A stretch of 64,000 nucleotides of DNA from Candidatus Chlamydia sanziniae (GCF_001653975.1 NZ_CP014639.1:1049134-1113133), one strand, 5' to 3'; numbered from the stretch's first letter, positions 1-9,015 are shown. The notes: generated by a model not told the origin, from the letters alone. Numbers and translations are program-made.

Positions 1-1
1 C

Positions 2-733
2 ACTATTCGTGATCATAGTAAAGGTGTACATACACTTTTCTTCCTTCATCCAAAAACTGGACCGAAGGATAAAAACATACCTTCTATCACTCTTCTGAGA
101 CAACTAGAAGTACACTTGCAGAAAGGTACTTTAGCAGCTGCCAAAGAAAGCATGAATACCCAGAAACAACCAGGATTATGGAAACTATTTCCATGGTTGA
201 ATCGAGATCCACAAGAAGTATCCCCTTCAGGAATAATTCTTCTATGGACTCCTTGGGATTATTACCCAGAAGACTTACAAAAAATAAAAAACCAACACCC
301 AGGAGAAATTTACTACCCTCTTTTCTTACAAGACTCCACACTCCTTTTTAACTTTAAATTTCTTACAAATTTATTATTTGACTTTATGGCAGCAGGAATA
401 CACAAAATCCATATCCATGCTCCTACGATCTTTGCTCCTCAGCGCCCAAATGGATATTCTATTTACGGATACCAAAACTTCCTTAGACCCGTACTACTCT
501 CAGCATTATCTACAGCTGCTAAAAAAGCAGCCATCAACACTAAAACTAGCCCTTCATCACTACCTCCTTCTTCTAAACTAGAGCATGAAACAGGTATCAC
601 TGAGGAAGAAAAAAAGTTACTTAAACTTGATCCTAACCTATCCCCAGAGGTTAAAAAAGCTCTGAGAAAAGCTCTTAAAGAAGGGTTTTACCTATACATC
701 ACGGACAATACTAAAAACCCAATGAAAAACTAA
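2..733 (+). CDS. Conserved chlamydial hypothetical protein (CT056-like), 5' end missing
   Basis: An open frame enters from the left edge at base 2 with no stop, so the gene begins outside the window and the visible part is 243 codons. The chain has no signal peptide or membrane span in view. It has a conserved-looking middle (WTPWDYYPEDLQ near visible residue 80) and a lysine-rich, charged C-terminal tail of about 60 residues. Its position next to sucB matches CT056 of C. trachomatis, a gene of unknown function. It converges with sucB across 64 bases that show no obvious terminator. I recognise the position, not a function. Confidence 0.8.
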   Translation, partial: TIRDHSKGVHTLFFLHPKTGPKDKNIPSITLLRQLEVHLQKGTLAAAKESMNTQKQPGLWKLFPWLNRDPQEVSPSGIILLWTPWDYYPEDLQKIKNQHPGEIYYPLFLQDSTLLFNFKFLTNLLFDFMAAGIHKIHIHAPTIFAPQRPNGYSIYGYQNFLRPVLLSALSTAAKKAAINTKTSPSSLPPSSKLEHETGITEEEKKLLKLDPNLSPEVKKALRKALKEGFYLYITDNTKNPMKN

Positions 734-797
734 CATATGGTCAAAAACATGAAGAATAAAGTTCAACGTATAGAGGAAAAAATCTCAAGACCAACAA

Positions 798-1895
798 CTA
801 TAAATCGAGTAGAGTTTCTGGTTGTTCAATGCCATCTTTAACCTTGACTAGGAAGCTTACGGCTTCCTTGCCATCAATAATCCGGTGATCATAACTCAAA
901 GCAATATACATCATGTCAGCAATAATAATCGCATCATCAAGAACTACGGGACGCTTTTCCACCTTATGCATTCCCAGAATCCCTACTTGTGGAGGATTGA
1001 TAATAGGAGTGGACAGTAAGGAACCATACACCCCTCCATTAGTGATTGTAAAGCCTCCCCCTTCTAGTTCAAAAAGAGCAAGCTGGGCATCGCGTGCCCG
1101 AGCAGCCAAATCTGCAAGTTTCTGTTCGATCTCCCCACTGGAGAGTGTATCACAGTCACGAATAACAGGAACAACAAGTCCACGATCCGTACCTACGGCA
1201 ATACAAACGTCGTAATAGTGACGATAAACAATTTCTTCTCCATCAATAAAAGCATTCATACGTGGATAGGCTTTCAAAGCCTCTAGGACAGCTTTAATAA
1301 AAAAAGACATAAAGCCTAACTTCACCCCATAACGTTCGACAAACCGCTGTTGTTTTTCCTTTCTAAGCTTTAGAAGAGGCGTCATATGCACCTCATTAAA
1401 GGTAGTGAGCATGGCAGATTCATGCAACGCAGAAAGCAAACGACGGGAAATTGTCTTGCGAATTGAAGACATCCGTTCACGAAATTCCTCTCTAGAATTT
1501 GAAAAAGTAGAGGGATGTTCATCATGAAGATGTCTATCACGAAGAGGAACAAAAGTCTTGTTTGTAGCAGGAGGTTCCCGAACTCCTGACTGAGGAAAGC
1601 AAATAATTTCCGCATCTAAAGTTCGCGTTGATCCGTCATCTGACATACTCTCAATTTGATTCGTATTATCAATTTTAGCAACCACACTATCAACAGCAAC
1701 AACATCCCCTTCAGTAACCTCCCAAAAAATACGACCTGAAACAGGTGCATAAATTAGCTGATTTAACTTTTCGCTTTCGATTTCTACGATTCCTTGATTC
1801 TCTTGGACAAGGCTACCTGTAGTTACCAATAACGAGGCAATAGTTACCTCACTAATTGACTCAGCAATATTGGGAATTCGAACTTCCGTAGTCAT
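798..1895 (-). CDS. sucB: 2-oxoglutarate dehydrogenase E2, dihydrolipoyl succinyltransferase
   Basis: This is the E2 core of the 2-oxoglutarate dehydrogenase complex, which transfers the succinyl group from lipoate to CoA in the truncated chlamydial TCA cycle. Residues 1-80 form a lipoyl domain with the lipoyl lysine in ESEKL (K43). Residues about 130-365 form the acyltransferase domain, ending in the catalytic motif DHRIIDG (His337). At 365 residues it is shorter than typical E2o (about 400). I cannot find the usual E3-binding domain in the linker at residues 85-130. It lies 3 bases after sucA, so the two are cotranscribed. No lpd (E3) gene is nearby. The LplA at 57.6-58.3 kb is a candidate to load its lipoate. 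Confidence 0.95.
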   Translation of the reverse strand: MTTEVRIPNIAESISEVTIASLLVTTGSLVQENQGIVEIESEKLNQLIYAPVSGRIFWEVTEGDVVAVDSVVAKIDNTNQIESMSDDGSTRTLDAEIICFPQSGVREPPATNKTFVPLRDRHLHDEHPSTFSNSREEFRERMSSIRKTISRRLLSALHESAMLTTFNEVHMTPLLKLRKEKQQRFVERYGVKLGFMSFFIKAVLEALKAYPRMNAFIDGEEIVYRHYYDVCIAVGTDRGLVVPVIRDCDTLSSGEIEQKLADLAARARDAQLALFELEGGGFTITNGGVYGSLLSTPIINPPQVGILGMHKVEKRPVVLDDAIIIADMMYIALSYDHRIIDGKEAVSFLVKVKDGIEQPETLLDL

Positions 1896-1898
1896 ACC

Positions 1899-4622
1899 TT
1901 ACCTTAAAGCAAATAGTGTTTGCATAAATGTTAAAAACTCCTGACGACTAAGTTTCGCAGATCCTGAGGCTGTAGAGCTACTACGTGGACGCCCTATACA
2001 TACCAGTTTCTTAGGCAAAACGTCCTGTAACGCCATGAACATATAGTCGTAAGCTCCCATATTGCTAGGCTCTTCTTGCAACCAAACGTAGTGCTCCACC
2101 CTAGAATACTTGTCAATACATTGTACTAAATCCTCAAGAGATAAAGGATAAAGACTCTCCGTACGCAAACAAGCAAAATCCTTACCTCGCTCTTCAGGAA
2201 GGGCTTCTCTATAATCATAATAAACTTTTCCTACACAAAGCACTAAAATAGTAGCGTCATAATTAGGATCCGGGTCTTCGAGAATAGATCGGAATCCTCC
2301 AGGCTCTGCAAATTCCTCAATTGTACTTACACATTGGGGGTGCCTTAGTAACAGCTTAGGAGTAAAGATAACCAAAGGCAAAGAAAGATCTCTTTTTGTA
2401 TGTTCACGAAGAATTCGGAAATATTGCACTGGAGTTGAAGGTAAAACCACTTGGAAATTCCAATTTGCAGCAAGTTGTAAATACCGTTCAATGCGCGCTG
2501 AAGAATGCTCAGGCCCCTGCCCTTCATACCCATGAGGCAGGAGAAGAACAATATCGGAATGTAAATCCCATTTTTGGATTCCCGATGAGATATACTGATC
2601 GAAAACAATCTGAGCGCCATTAGCAAAATCCCCAAACTGGGCTTCCCATAATACAAGAGTTTTCAAAGCTTGCTGGGCATAGCCATATTCAAAACCTAAA
2701 ACAGCATACTCAGAAAGTGGAGAGTTGTACATTTCCACAGAGCCTTGATCGGCAGATAGATTATATAATGGCGAATAGGTATCTCCCGTGGTTATATCAC
2801 TCCAAAGTAGATGACGCTGGCTAAACGTCCCACGGACAGAATCTTGACCTGAGAGTCGTAAACCATAACCTTCTATCAATAAAGAAGCAAAGGCGAGTTC
2901 CTCTGCCATTGCCCAATCATAACCTACTAAACCCTCGGCCATCTTCATTCTCTTATCTAGTAATGCTTTAATTTTGGGATGGGGAGTGAAATTCTTAGGA
3001 AGACTACAAAGCCGTGAGCTAATATGAACTATTGTGTTGCAGTCCAAGGCAACATCTAAATCATGGAGAATGAGCTCGCCATTTTGTAATCTATTGCAAT
3101 GACAGCATTCTCGTTTTGGAAAATGCTGGGATTCCTTGTCTTTTAAAGTTTGAAATTCACTATTAAGCTTATTGTGAACTTCCTGTTCAATAGAGCTTAA
3201 CACGGATGGGGAAATTTCCGAGGAACCTTCTTTGAGCAACTTCTTTTTAAAAATTTCCCTAATGGTAGGTTTTTTCTTAATCTGATCATAAAGCAAAGGA
3301 GATGTGATGGACGGGTCATCACTTTCATTATGACCATACTTGCGATAACAACAGAAATCTATAATGACATCGCAATGAAAGCGTTCTCGAACTTTTAATG
3401 CGTGTTCTACAGCCTCAAGGCATGCAAGAACATCTTCCCCATTCACACGAAACACAGGGATTCCCAACATTTTTGCAATGTCAGTACAATAAGGTGTTGA
3501 TCGTGATTCTTGAGGTTCAGCAGTAAAGCCTATATAGTTATTGATTACAATATGTAAGGTCCCCTCTGTGGTGTACCCTGGGACTTGGCTTAATTGCAGA
3601 GTTTCGTATACAACCCCCTGTCCTGAAAAGGCTGCATCTCCATGAACAAGTACGGCCAAGCAGTTTTGTTCTTCTCCAGCTTTCCCTTCATGCTGCAATG
3701 CAGCAACTACTCCTTCCACAACAGGATCTACGGCTTCTAAATGACTTGGGTTAGGGAGCATCACAAAAGTGATTTCTTCGCCATTCTCACGCAAAGACTT
3801 AGCAACATAGCCTTTATGATACTTCACATCCCCAACGCTATCCAATCCACGAGTTTTAGGATCATCCTCGAATTCCATAAATACATAGCGATAGAGCCTC
3901 GAAAACACGTTCGTCAACACATTCAAACGTCCACGATGAGCCATGCCTAAAACGTAATTCTTGATGCCCAGGGTAACACCATAATGTGTAAGATGCTCAA
4001 GCATAGGAATTAAAGTCTCTCCTCCTTCCAGGGAAAAGCGTTTTTGCCCTGTAAACTTTACTTGCAAAAACTCTTCGAAGAATGTTGCTTTACAAAGATC
4101 TCGATAAGAGCGCATAAGTTGCTGGGCAGAGAGTTTTTGTTTCGGCCCCTCCATGAGTTTCCAAACAAACTCTTGGAGTTCGGGAATGCACCCTAGGGTC
4201 TCCACAGTAATGCTACGGCAGTAGTACGCTTTCAATGCTTCAATAAGCTCATCTACAGAAACTTGATCTTGGGGAAGGAGTCCTAAAGAAGGAACGACTT
4301 CCTGGAGGTCTATCTTGGCAATCTTCTCCTGAATTAATAAGGAATTTTTAGGTGGAGATAGGGGAGAAATCTGACTCTGTAAATATCCATAGTAACGATA
4401 GACCGTACATAAAAACTGGGCCTTTTTCTCTTGTAAGGAAACGTAAGCATCGTTATTCGTTATTTTTTCTCTACAAGAAGATTCCGCTTGTCCTAATTGG
4501 TATCCTTCAAAAAAATACTTCCATGAAGGATCTAGAGTTTCACGGTTTAAAAACCTTTCATACATGGACTCGATCCAATCCATATCTGAAGAATGGATGT
4601 GTTCAATAAACTCAGAATCCAT
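1899..4622 (-). CDS. sucA: 2-oxoglutarate dehydrogenase E1 component
   Basis: This 907-residue thiamine diphosphate enzyme decarboxylates 2-oxoglutarate and passes the succinyl group to the SucB lipoyl arm. The N-terminal segment (DWIESMYERFL, residues 15-25) is the E1o-type helix. HRGRLNVL (about 229-236) and GDAAFSGQG (about 328-336) followed by NNYIGF form the ThDP/Mg binding site. The C-terminal half holds the transketolase-like pyrimidine-binding domain. Length is near the family norm of about 930. The ATG at 4622 starts just after a 154-base divergent spacer shared with the CT053-like gene. It is the first gene of the sucA-sucB operon. Confidence 0.96.
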   Translation of the reverse strand: MDSEFIEHIHSSDMDWIESMYERFLNRETLDPSWKYFFEGYQLGQAESSCREKITNNDAYVSLQEKKAQFLCTVYRYYGYLQSQISPLSPPKNSLLIQEKIAKIDLQEVVPSLGLLPQDQVSVDELIEALKAYYCRSITVETLGCIPELQEFVWKLMEGPKQKLSAQQLMRSYRDLCKATFFEEFLQVKFTGQKRFSLEGGETLIPMLEHLTHYGVTLGIKNYVLGMAHRGRLNVLTNVFSRLYRYVFMEFEDDPKTRGLDSVGDVKYHKGYVAKSLRENGEEITFVMLPNPSHLEAVDPVVEGVVAALQHEGKAGEEQNCLAVLVHGDAAFSGQGVVYETLQLSQVPGYTTEGTLHIVINNYIGFTAEPQESRSTPYCTDIAKMLGIPVFRVNGEDVLACLEAVEHALKVRERFHCDVIIDFCCYRKYGHNESDDPSITSPLLYDQIKKKPTIREIFKKKLLKEGSSEISPSVLSSIEQEVHNKLNSEFQTLKDKESQHFPKRECCHCNRLQNGELILHDLDVALDCNTIVHISSRLCSLPKNFTPHPKIKALLDKRMKMAEGLVGYDWAMAEELAFASLLIEGYGLRLSGQDSVRGTFSQRHLLWSDITTGDTYSPLYNLSADQGSVEMYNSPLSEYAVLGFEYGYAQQALKTLVLWEAQFGDFANGAQIVFDQYISSGIQKWDLHSDIVLLLPHGYEGQGPEHSSARIERYLQLAANWNFQVVLPSTPVQYFRILREHTKRDLSLPLVIFTPKLLLRHPQCVSTIEEFAEPGGFRSILEDPDPNYDATILVLCVGKVYYDYREALPEERGKDFACLRTESLYPLSLEDLVQCIDKYSRVEHYVWLQEEPSNMGAYDYMFMALQDVLPKKLVCIGRPRSSSTASGSAKLSRQEFLTFMQTLFALR

Positions 4623-4776
4623 AGGGAATTATTCTCTGTAGATATACGACATAAGTTTTTGTTTCATAACAAATTTTTATTTTTCAAAAAAAATAATCTT
4701 TGTTTTTTTTCTATAGTTGAAAAAAACCGCAAAATACTGTACACCTGCTCTCGAAATACAGTATGGTAGCCTCTAG

Positions 4777-5223
4777 ATGAAAAGCGAACGTTTGAAAAAA
4801 CTCGAGTCTGAACTTCACGACCTTACTCAATGGTTAGAATTAGGTTTGGTGCCAAAAAAAGAAATTAGTAGGCATGAAGAAGAAATTCGACTCTTAGAGC
4901 ATAAAATTTATGAAGAGAAGGAGCGTCTTCAGCTCCTCAAAGAAAATGGAGAAATTGAAGAGTATGTGACGCCACGACGTAGTCCTGCAAAAACGGTGTA
5001 TCCTGATGGTCCTAGCATGTCTGATATCGAATTTGTTGAGCCTACAGAAACCGAAATCGATATCGATCCGGGAGAAACTGTAGAGCTTGATCTTAACGAT
5101 GAAGCAAGGGAAGAAGGTGCTGTAGAAATTGACTATTCTCACGAAGATGATGAAGATCCTTTCAGTGACCGTAATCGTTGGAGACGAGGAGGCATTATTG
5201 ATCCTGACGCAAATGAATGGTAA
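4777..5223 (+). CDS. Acidic coiled-coil protein, CT053-like
   Basis: The protein has 148 residues. Residues 1-50 are a charged heptad-like helix (rich in Lys, Glu and Leu), predicting a coiled coil. Residues 75-135 are strongly acidic, with DIDPGETVELDLND and EDDEDPFSD. There is no signal peptide or membrane segment. By position it matches CT053 of C. trachomatis, which I recall being reported as a candidate type III secretion substrate in a heterologous Yersinia assay; that is from memory. Its stop lies inside the first codons of hemW (7-base overlap), so the two are translationally coupled. No enzymatic motif was found. Confidence 0.8.
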   Translation: MKSERLKKLESELHDLTQWLELGLVPKKEISRHEEEIRLLEHKIYEEKERLQLLKENGEIEEYVTPRRSPAKTVYPDGPSMSDIEFVEPTETEIDIDPGETVELDLNDEAREEGAVEIDYSHEDDEDPFSDRNRWRRGGIIDPDANEW

Positions 5224-6335
5224 AGTCCCCATTAGCACTTTACATTCATATTCCTTTTTGTAGCAAAAAATGTCATTATTGTAGTTTCTATACGATTCCC
5301 TATAAGCCAGAGTTAATTTCCTCATATTGTAATGCGATTATCCACGAAGGATTAAGAAAATTCGAGTCTCTTGCAGAACATTACTTTATTGATACTCTTT
5401 TCTTTGGAGGAGGGACTCCCTCTCTTATCCCACCTTCTGAGCTTCAAAATATTGCGAAGATATTGGCTTCCCAAGCTCAAGAAATCACCTTAGAAGCAAA
5501 TCCTGAGCACCTTAATGCGTGCTATCTCGAACAGCTACAAGAAACTTCAATAAACAGAGTAAGCTTAGGAGTTCAGACTTTTGATGACCCCCTACTGAAA
5601 CTTCTAGGTCGCACGCACTCCTCTTTATCAGCTATCCAAGCAATTCTACGTTGTCGCTCTTACGGTTTTACCAATATCTCCATAGACCTAATTTATGGCC
5701 TTCCTACTCAATCTCTTGAGACTTTTCTTACTGATGTGCAACAAGCTCTTGCTCTACCTCTCACGCACCTCTCTATCTATAACCTCACTCTAGACCCTCA
5801 GACTTCCTTCTATAAACACCGCAATGCACTGATCCCCTCAATCGCCAGAGAAGACACATTAGCAACCATGCATCTTCTAGCAGAACAACAACTTTCCACC
5901 TACGGTTTCGATCATTATGAGTTAGGCTCTTACGCAAAACCTAATTTTCTTTCTAAACACAATCTCTATTATTGGACTGATCGTCCCTTCTTAGGACTAG
6001 GAGTCTCCGCATCTCAATATCTGGATGGAAAACGATCAAAAAACTACACTCGAATTTCTCACTACCTGCGTGCTATTCAGAAAAACCTCCCTACGGAAGA
6101 ATCTTCAGAAATACTTCCGGAAAAAGAAAAAATCAAAGAAGCTTTAGCTTTACGGTTACGCCTTAGTCAAGGAGTTCGCTGGAGAGATTTTCCCCCTGAG
6201 CTTCTTATCATGCTCATCAACAATCCAATTTTAAATTCCTTCTTAGATTGCAGTGAAGAATTTCTCTTCTTAAATACACAAGGTCGTTTATTTCATGATA
6301 CAATTGCGGAAGCCGTTATGAATTTTTCTTTTTAA
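5217..6335 (+). CDS. hemW: Radical SAM HemW-like protein (annotated HemN-like)
   Basis: A radical SAM protein of 372 residues. The cluster motif CSKKCHYC gives Cys15, Cys19 and Cys22 (CxxxCxxC). It is followed by the glycine-rich FFGGGTPS (about 61-68) and the C-terminal HemN-type domain. Chlamydial genomes usually call it hemN, the oxygen-independent coproporphyrinogen III oxidase. Its length (HemN is about 450) and lack of the longer HemN N-terminus fit HemW, a heme-binding chaperone or heme transferase. The ATG overlaps the stop of the upstream gene. It converges on the rsmI-like gene. Confidence 0.85.
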   Translation: MVKSPLALYIHIPFCSKKCHYCSFYTIPYKPELISSYCNAIIHEGLRKFESLAEHYFIDTLFFGGGTPSLIPPSELQNIAKILASQAQEITLEANPEHLNACYLEQLQETSINRVSLGVQTFDDPLLKLLGRTHSSLSAIQAILRCRSYGFTNISIDLIYGLPTQSLETFLTDVQQALALPLTHLSIYNLTLDPQTSFYKHRNALIPSIAREDTLATMHLLAEQQLSTYGFDHYELGSYAKPNFLSKHNLYYWTDRPFLGLGVSASQYLDGKRSKNYTRISHYLRAIQKNLPTEESSEILPEKEKIKEALALRLRLSQGVRWRDFPPELLIMLINNPILNSFLDCSEEFLFLNTQGRLFHDTIAEAVMNFSF

Positions 6336-6368
6336 ATAGAGAGCTTCTGATTTTTCCCCCTCTCTATT
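6335..6368. terminator. Inverted repeat between convergent hemW and rsmI-like genes
   Basis: Arms AATAGAGAG (6335-6343) and CTCTCTATT (6360-6368) pair perfectly over 9 bases around a 16-base loop, directly after the hemW stop codon. There is no good T-tract on either side, so it is at best a weak or 3'-protective hairpin. The position between two convergent genes is what makes it plausible. Confidence 0.35.
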
Positions 6369-6426
6369 CATAAAGACGCGCAGGCTATCTCCCTTCTAGA
6401 GCAAGGATGAAATACAGACAAATATA

Positions 6427-7200
6427 TTACTGAGTATTCGAAGTCTTTTTTTTACGGGAATGCCCTGGAAGAAGACAAGACTGTTGATGCATTGTCCTAG
6501 GAAAATGAAAAACAAAGACTGTAGGAATCTTAGAAATCTTTGTTTTCACAACACTAAGGTCTGAACATTGCCAAGCTTCCACAGATCGTGTCTGCACGTA
6601 TTCCTCTTCTTCGGAAAGATTTGAGGCAATGCAAAGCTCAGCGTGAGTAGGTAAAGCATCTATAAGGGTGTGAAACGTATGAACATTGCGATAAGGAGTT
6701 TCTATACAAACAAAGGTAGAACCTCTCTTTGCAAGGGCTTTAATATAATTAAAACGTTCCTTCGGAACGTGAGGTAAATAACCAAGAAACACAAAATTCT
6801 GCGCAGGGAAACCAGAAAGCATCAAGGCCAGTGTTATAGAGCAGGGCCCAGAAAACGCTTGAACAGAAATGCCAAGAATACGAGCACGACGTACCAAATT
6901 TGCTCCGGGATCTGCAATACAAGGAAGCCCTGAATCAGAGAGCAAGCCCCAATTTTCCCCATGCTTAAGTAAAGGTTCGAGGTAAAAATCGCATCCCTTT
7001 TCTGAGCGATCATTCTTATTTAGAACCGCTATAGGGAATTTATGAACCTCGGGAACTTTCCATAGACTTAGAAATACTCTACCGCTACGATCGCTCTCTA
7101 CAATCAGTCCATGTATTTTTGGAATTAACTCACTAAGGATTGTAGGCAACGTTTCCACACGACGATTGCCTAAGGTATTGGGAAGAAGATATAAAGTCAT
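6427..7200 (-). CDS. rsmI: Tetrapyrrole-methylase family methyltransferase, RsmI/YraL-like
   Basis: The 257-residue protein belongs to the SAM-dependent tetrapyrrole methylase fold. The motif SDSGLPCIADPG (88-99) corresponds to SDAGTPGISDPG of RsmI, the 16S rRNA 2'-O-methyltransferase for C1402. A second conserved stretch, FVFLGYLPHVPKER, sits near 145-158. It is somewhat shorter than E. coli RsmI (about 286), and its N-terminus is divergent. Its start overlaps the stop of the holA-like gene by 4 bases, so the two form one transcription unit. The rRNA target is inferred from the family. Confidence 0.8.
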   Translation of the reverse strand: MTLYLLPNTLGNRRVETLPTILSELIPKIHGLIVESDRSGRVFLSLWKVPEVHKFPIAVLNKNDRSEKGCDFYLEPLLKHGENWGLLSDSGLPCIADPGANLVRRARILGISVQAFSGPCSITLALMLSGFPAQNFVFLGYLPHVPKERFNYIKALAKRGSTFVCIETPYRNVHTFHTLIDALPTHAELCIASNLSEEEEYVQTRSVEAWQCSDLSVVKTKISKIPTVFVFHFPRTMHQQSCLLPGHSRKKKTSNTQ

Positions 7201-8135
7201 AATTTTGTCATTTTAATTACTAAAGTTTCGATAGCAACGACAGGATCCTGTATATTCTTCTTAATCAAGCTTTCTGTATAAAAAAGAGAGCTTAAGGCCT
7301 GGTACAGCCTCTCTCTACCGTAAAAGACAAAAAGACGATATTTACTATCCTTAGGGGTCTCTTCAAGACCACGTAAGCCGTAGAGACATTGAGAACGTAG
7401 AAAAGCAATCATTCCCAAGGGATCTTCCCCCCGTTCATTCAATAAGATATGCAGTAACTGATGACTTTGAGAGACTTCCCTTTTTAGAAGGGCGTCACGA
7501 AACTTCCATAAAGAAACACGCTCTTTTTTAGTAACGAAATTTTCAATATCCAAAGAATCCAAAGAATCCTTCTTACCCACTCTACACAAAAGCTGATCAA
7601 ACTCGTTAAAAACATCATGAACAGAAATATCAGCAAGCTTACGTAAAAAAAGAGAGGCTAAAGAGGGTGAGCAGTTCATCCCTAGGCATAAAGCACGCTG
7701 GGAAAGTAACAATGCTAAGCGTTTCTCACGATCTATAGGCCACTCTCTAAACAAACTTAAAGAGAGTACAAAAGGCAAAGATTGGCATAATCTCCGAAAG
7801 CACTCCTGCTTTGCGGTCATTAAAAGTAAGGTAAGTTGAGGCTGAGGGTTTTTTGCATAACGAATAAGGAAATCTCTAGTTTCTTCTCTAAGCTTATCAA
7901 CTTTCGAAATGACAACTGTCTTATGCATGCTAAAAAGCTCGTAATTCTCTGTCCATAAAGCTAAAGTGTGTTCTGTCAATCCTGAGCCGTCGATTTCTTG
8001 GCATTTTCCAGAAGTTAACGCTTCCACAAGGACATCCTTATCCTCCTCAACAGAGAGTCCGATAAAAGCTATTGCAGGCAATTTCTCTTTATAAAGCTGA
8101 GAGAAATCATCAAAACGAGTTAGAGACTTGTACAT
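7197..8135 (-). CDS. holA: DNA polymerase III delta subunit-like protein
   Basis: The protein has 312 residues with weak similarity to HolA, the delta subunit that opens the beta clamp during loading. Supporting features are an N-terminal segment with YKEKLPAIAFIGLSVEEDK, a central VISKVDKLREETRD stretch like the family's FKKADKRKK region, and a helical C-terminal collar region. Length is close to the usual 340. The Walker A site is absent, as is normal for delta. It heads a two-gene unit with the rsmI-like gene and matches CT047 in position. Function is inferred from faint similarity. Confidence 0.6.
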   Translation of the reverse strand: MYKSLTRFDDFSQLYKEKLPAIAFIGLSVEEDKDVLVEALTSGKCQEIDGSGLTEHTLALWTENYELFSMHKTVVISKVDKLREETRDFLIRYAKNPQPQLTLLLMTAKQECFRRLCQSLPFVLSLSLFREWPIDREKRLALLLSQRALCLGMNCSPSLASLFLRKLADISVHDVFNEFDQLLCRVGKKDSLDSLDIENFVTKKERVSLWKFRDALLKREVSQSHQLLHILLNERGEDPLGMIAFLRSQCLYGLRGLEETPKDSKYRLFVFYGRERLYQALSSLFYTESLIKKNIQDPVVAIETLVIKMTKL

Positions 8136-8231
8136 CCTCTAAAAAACCTAAAAAAACATTCCAACTGAGAAATCTACTATACCTGCTATTTTTGTAATCG
8201 TATAGCAGAACTCTAATGAATTAAAAAATCT

Positions 8232-8275
8232 TTACAAAAAAAACGGTGAGAAGAAAGAAATCCTCCGCACCGTTA
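8232..8275 (-). terminator. Rho-independent terminator of hctB
   Basis: On the minus strand, 30 bases after the hctB stop, AACGGTG and CACCGTT (plus-strand 8242-8248 and 8268-8274) form a 7-bp stem. It is followed immediately by a run of eight T residues. This is the clearest intrinsic terminator in the left part of the window. It isolates hctB as a single-gene transcript. Confidence 0.8.
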
Positions 8276-8304
8276 GTTCTAGACCTCACAACAAGATTGT
8301 ATGA

Positions 8305-8874
8305 TTATTGAGACATTAATTTAATCAACTGGTGACGCCAGCCATGAGCTGTGCGAACACGACTCTTTGAAGCAGGCTTTCTGGTTGCTGTCGACGAACA
8401 TACACGCTTGCATGTTGCTGTGTGTTTGTGTTTTTTATGACATGCCAAAGCACAAGCAGTTGTTTTTTTTACAGCACCTTTATGAGCAGCTATCTTCTTG
8501 GCAGCTGGTTTACGAGCTGTAGTCTTTTTAACCGTACGTGTAGCAGCAACTTTTTTAACAGGCTTACGGACTATTGCTTTCTTAGCAGTAGTTCTACGAA
8601 CTGCAGGTTTTTTAGCTACTGGTTTACGAACAGATTTTTTAGCTGCTGGTTTACAAGCCGTAGCCTTTTTAGCTACCATCTTACAAGTAGCTTTTTTAGC
8701 TACTGGTTTACGAACAGATTTTTTAGCTACTATCTTACGAACAGGTTTTTTAGCTACTGGTTTACGAGTTGTAGTCTTTTTAACCGTACGTGTAGCAGCA
8801 ACTTTTCTAGCAGGCTTACGGACAGTTCTAGTTGCTGTCTTCTTGCCACTACGTTTTTTTTGTGCTCCTAACAT
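8305..8874 (-). CDS. hctB: Histone H1-like DNA-binding protein Hc2
   Basis: Hc2 condenses the chlamydial chromosome as reticulate bodies turn into elementary bodies. The 189-residue chain is almost entirely Lys, Arg, Ala, Val and Thr. It is built of degenerate short repeats of the type KKPVRKxVAKK and RTVKKTTxRKP, with several Cys in the second half (ACK, ACALACHKKHKH). This makes it disordered and highly basic. Repeat number is known to vary between strains, so length is not diagnostic. The start has a GAGGGG ribosome site 9 bases upstream. A sigma-28-type promoter and a strong terminator flank it, which fits late, stand-alone expression. Confidence 0.97.
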   Translation of the reverse strand: MLGAQKKRSGKKTATRTVRKPARKVAATRTVKKTTTRKPVAKKPVRKIVAKKSVRKPVAKKATCKMVAKKATACKPAAKKSVRKPVAKKPAVRRTTAKKAIVRKPVKKVAATRTVKKTTARKPAAKKIAAHKGAVKKTTACALACHKKHKHTATCKRVCSSTATRKPASKSRVRTAHGWRHQLIKLMSQ

Positions 8875-8895
8875 TGTTGCATTCCCCTCATTAGA

Positions 8896-8913
8896 CAGGT
8901 AATTACTTACCTG
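8896..8913. promoter_or_regulatory. Perfect hairpin/palindrome over the predicted hctB start site
   Basis: Minus-strand reading: CAGGTAA, loop GTAA, TTACCTG; 7-bp perfect arms. It spans the position expected for the hctB transcription start, 3-20 bases after the -10 element, and ends about 22 bases before the ATG. It could be a protein-binding operator in DNA or, if transcription starts a little upstream, a 5' hairpin with a GNRA-type tetraloop. Confidence 0.45.
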
Positions 8914-8915
8914 AT

Positions 8916-8942
8916 CTATCGACAGGAAATTGAAAAACTTTA
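8916..8942 (-). promoter_or_regulatory. Sigma-28-type promoter of hctB
   Basis: On the minus strand a -35 element TAAAGTTT (8935-8942), an 11-base spacer and a -10 element GTCGATAG (8916-8923) match the FliA/sigma-28 consensus TAAAGTTT-N11-GCCGATAA with only two mismatches in the -10. The C. trachomatis hctB gene is an established sigma-28 target, so the match sits in the expected place. The predicted start is near 8909-8911. Confidence 0.85.
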
Positions 8943-9015
8943 ATAAATTAGGATTTTATTTCACTAACAAATAGAATAAAAAATTGTTACTAACTTTTAA
9001 TAAACTAAAAAGTAA

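Noticed and set aside
737..841. Short plus-strand frame starting ATGGTCAAAAAC after the first gene
   Set aside because: It runs into and over the sucB 3' end on the opposite strand and shows no ribosome site or family resemblance.
8422..8902. Two long plus-strand frames antisense to hctB
   Set aside because: The repeat-rich Hc2 coding sequence avoids stops on the opposite strand; the translated products are Ser/Phe- or Ala/Leu-rich artefacts.
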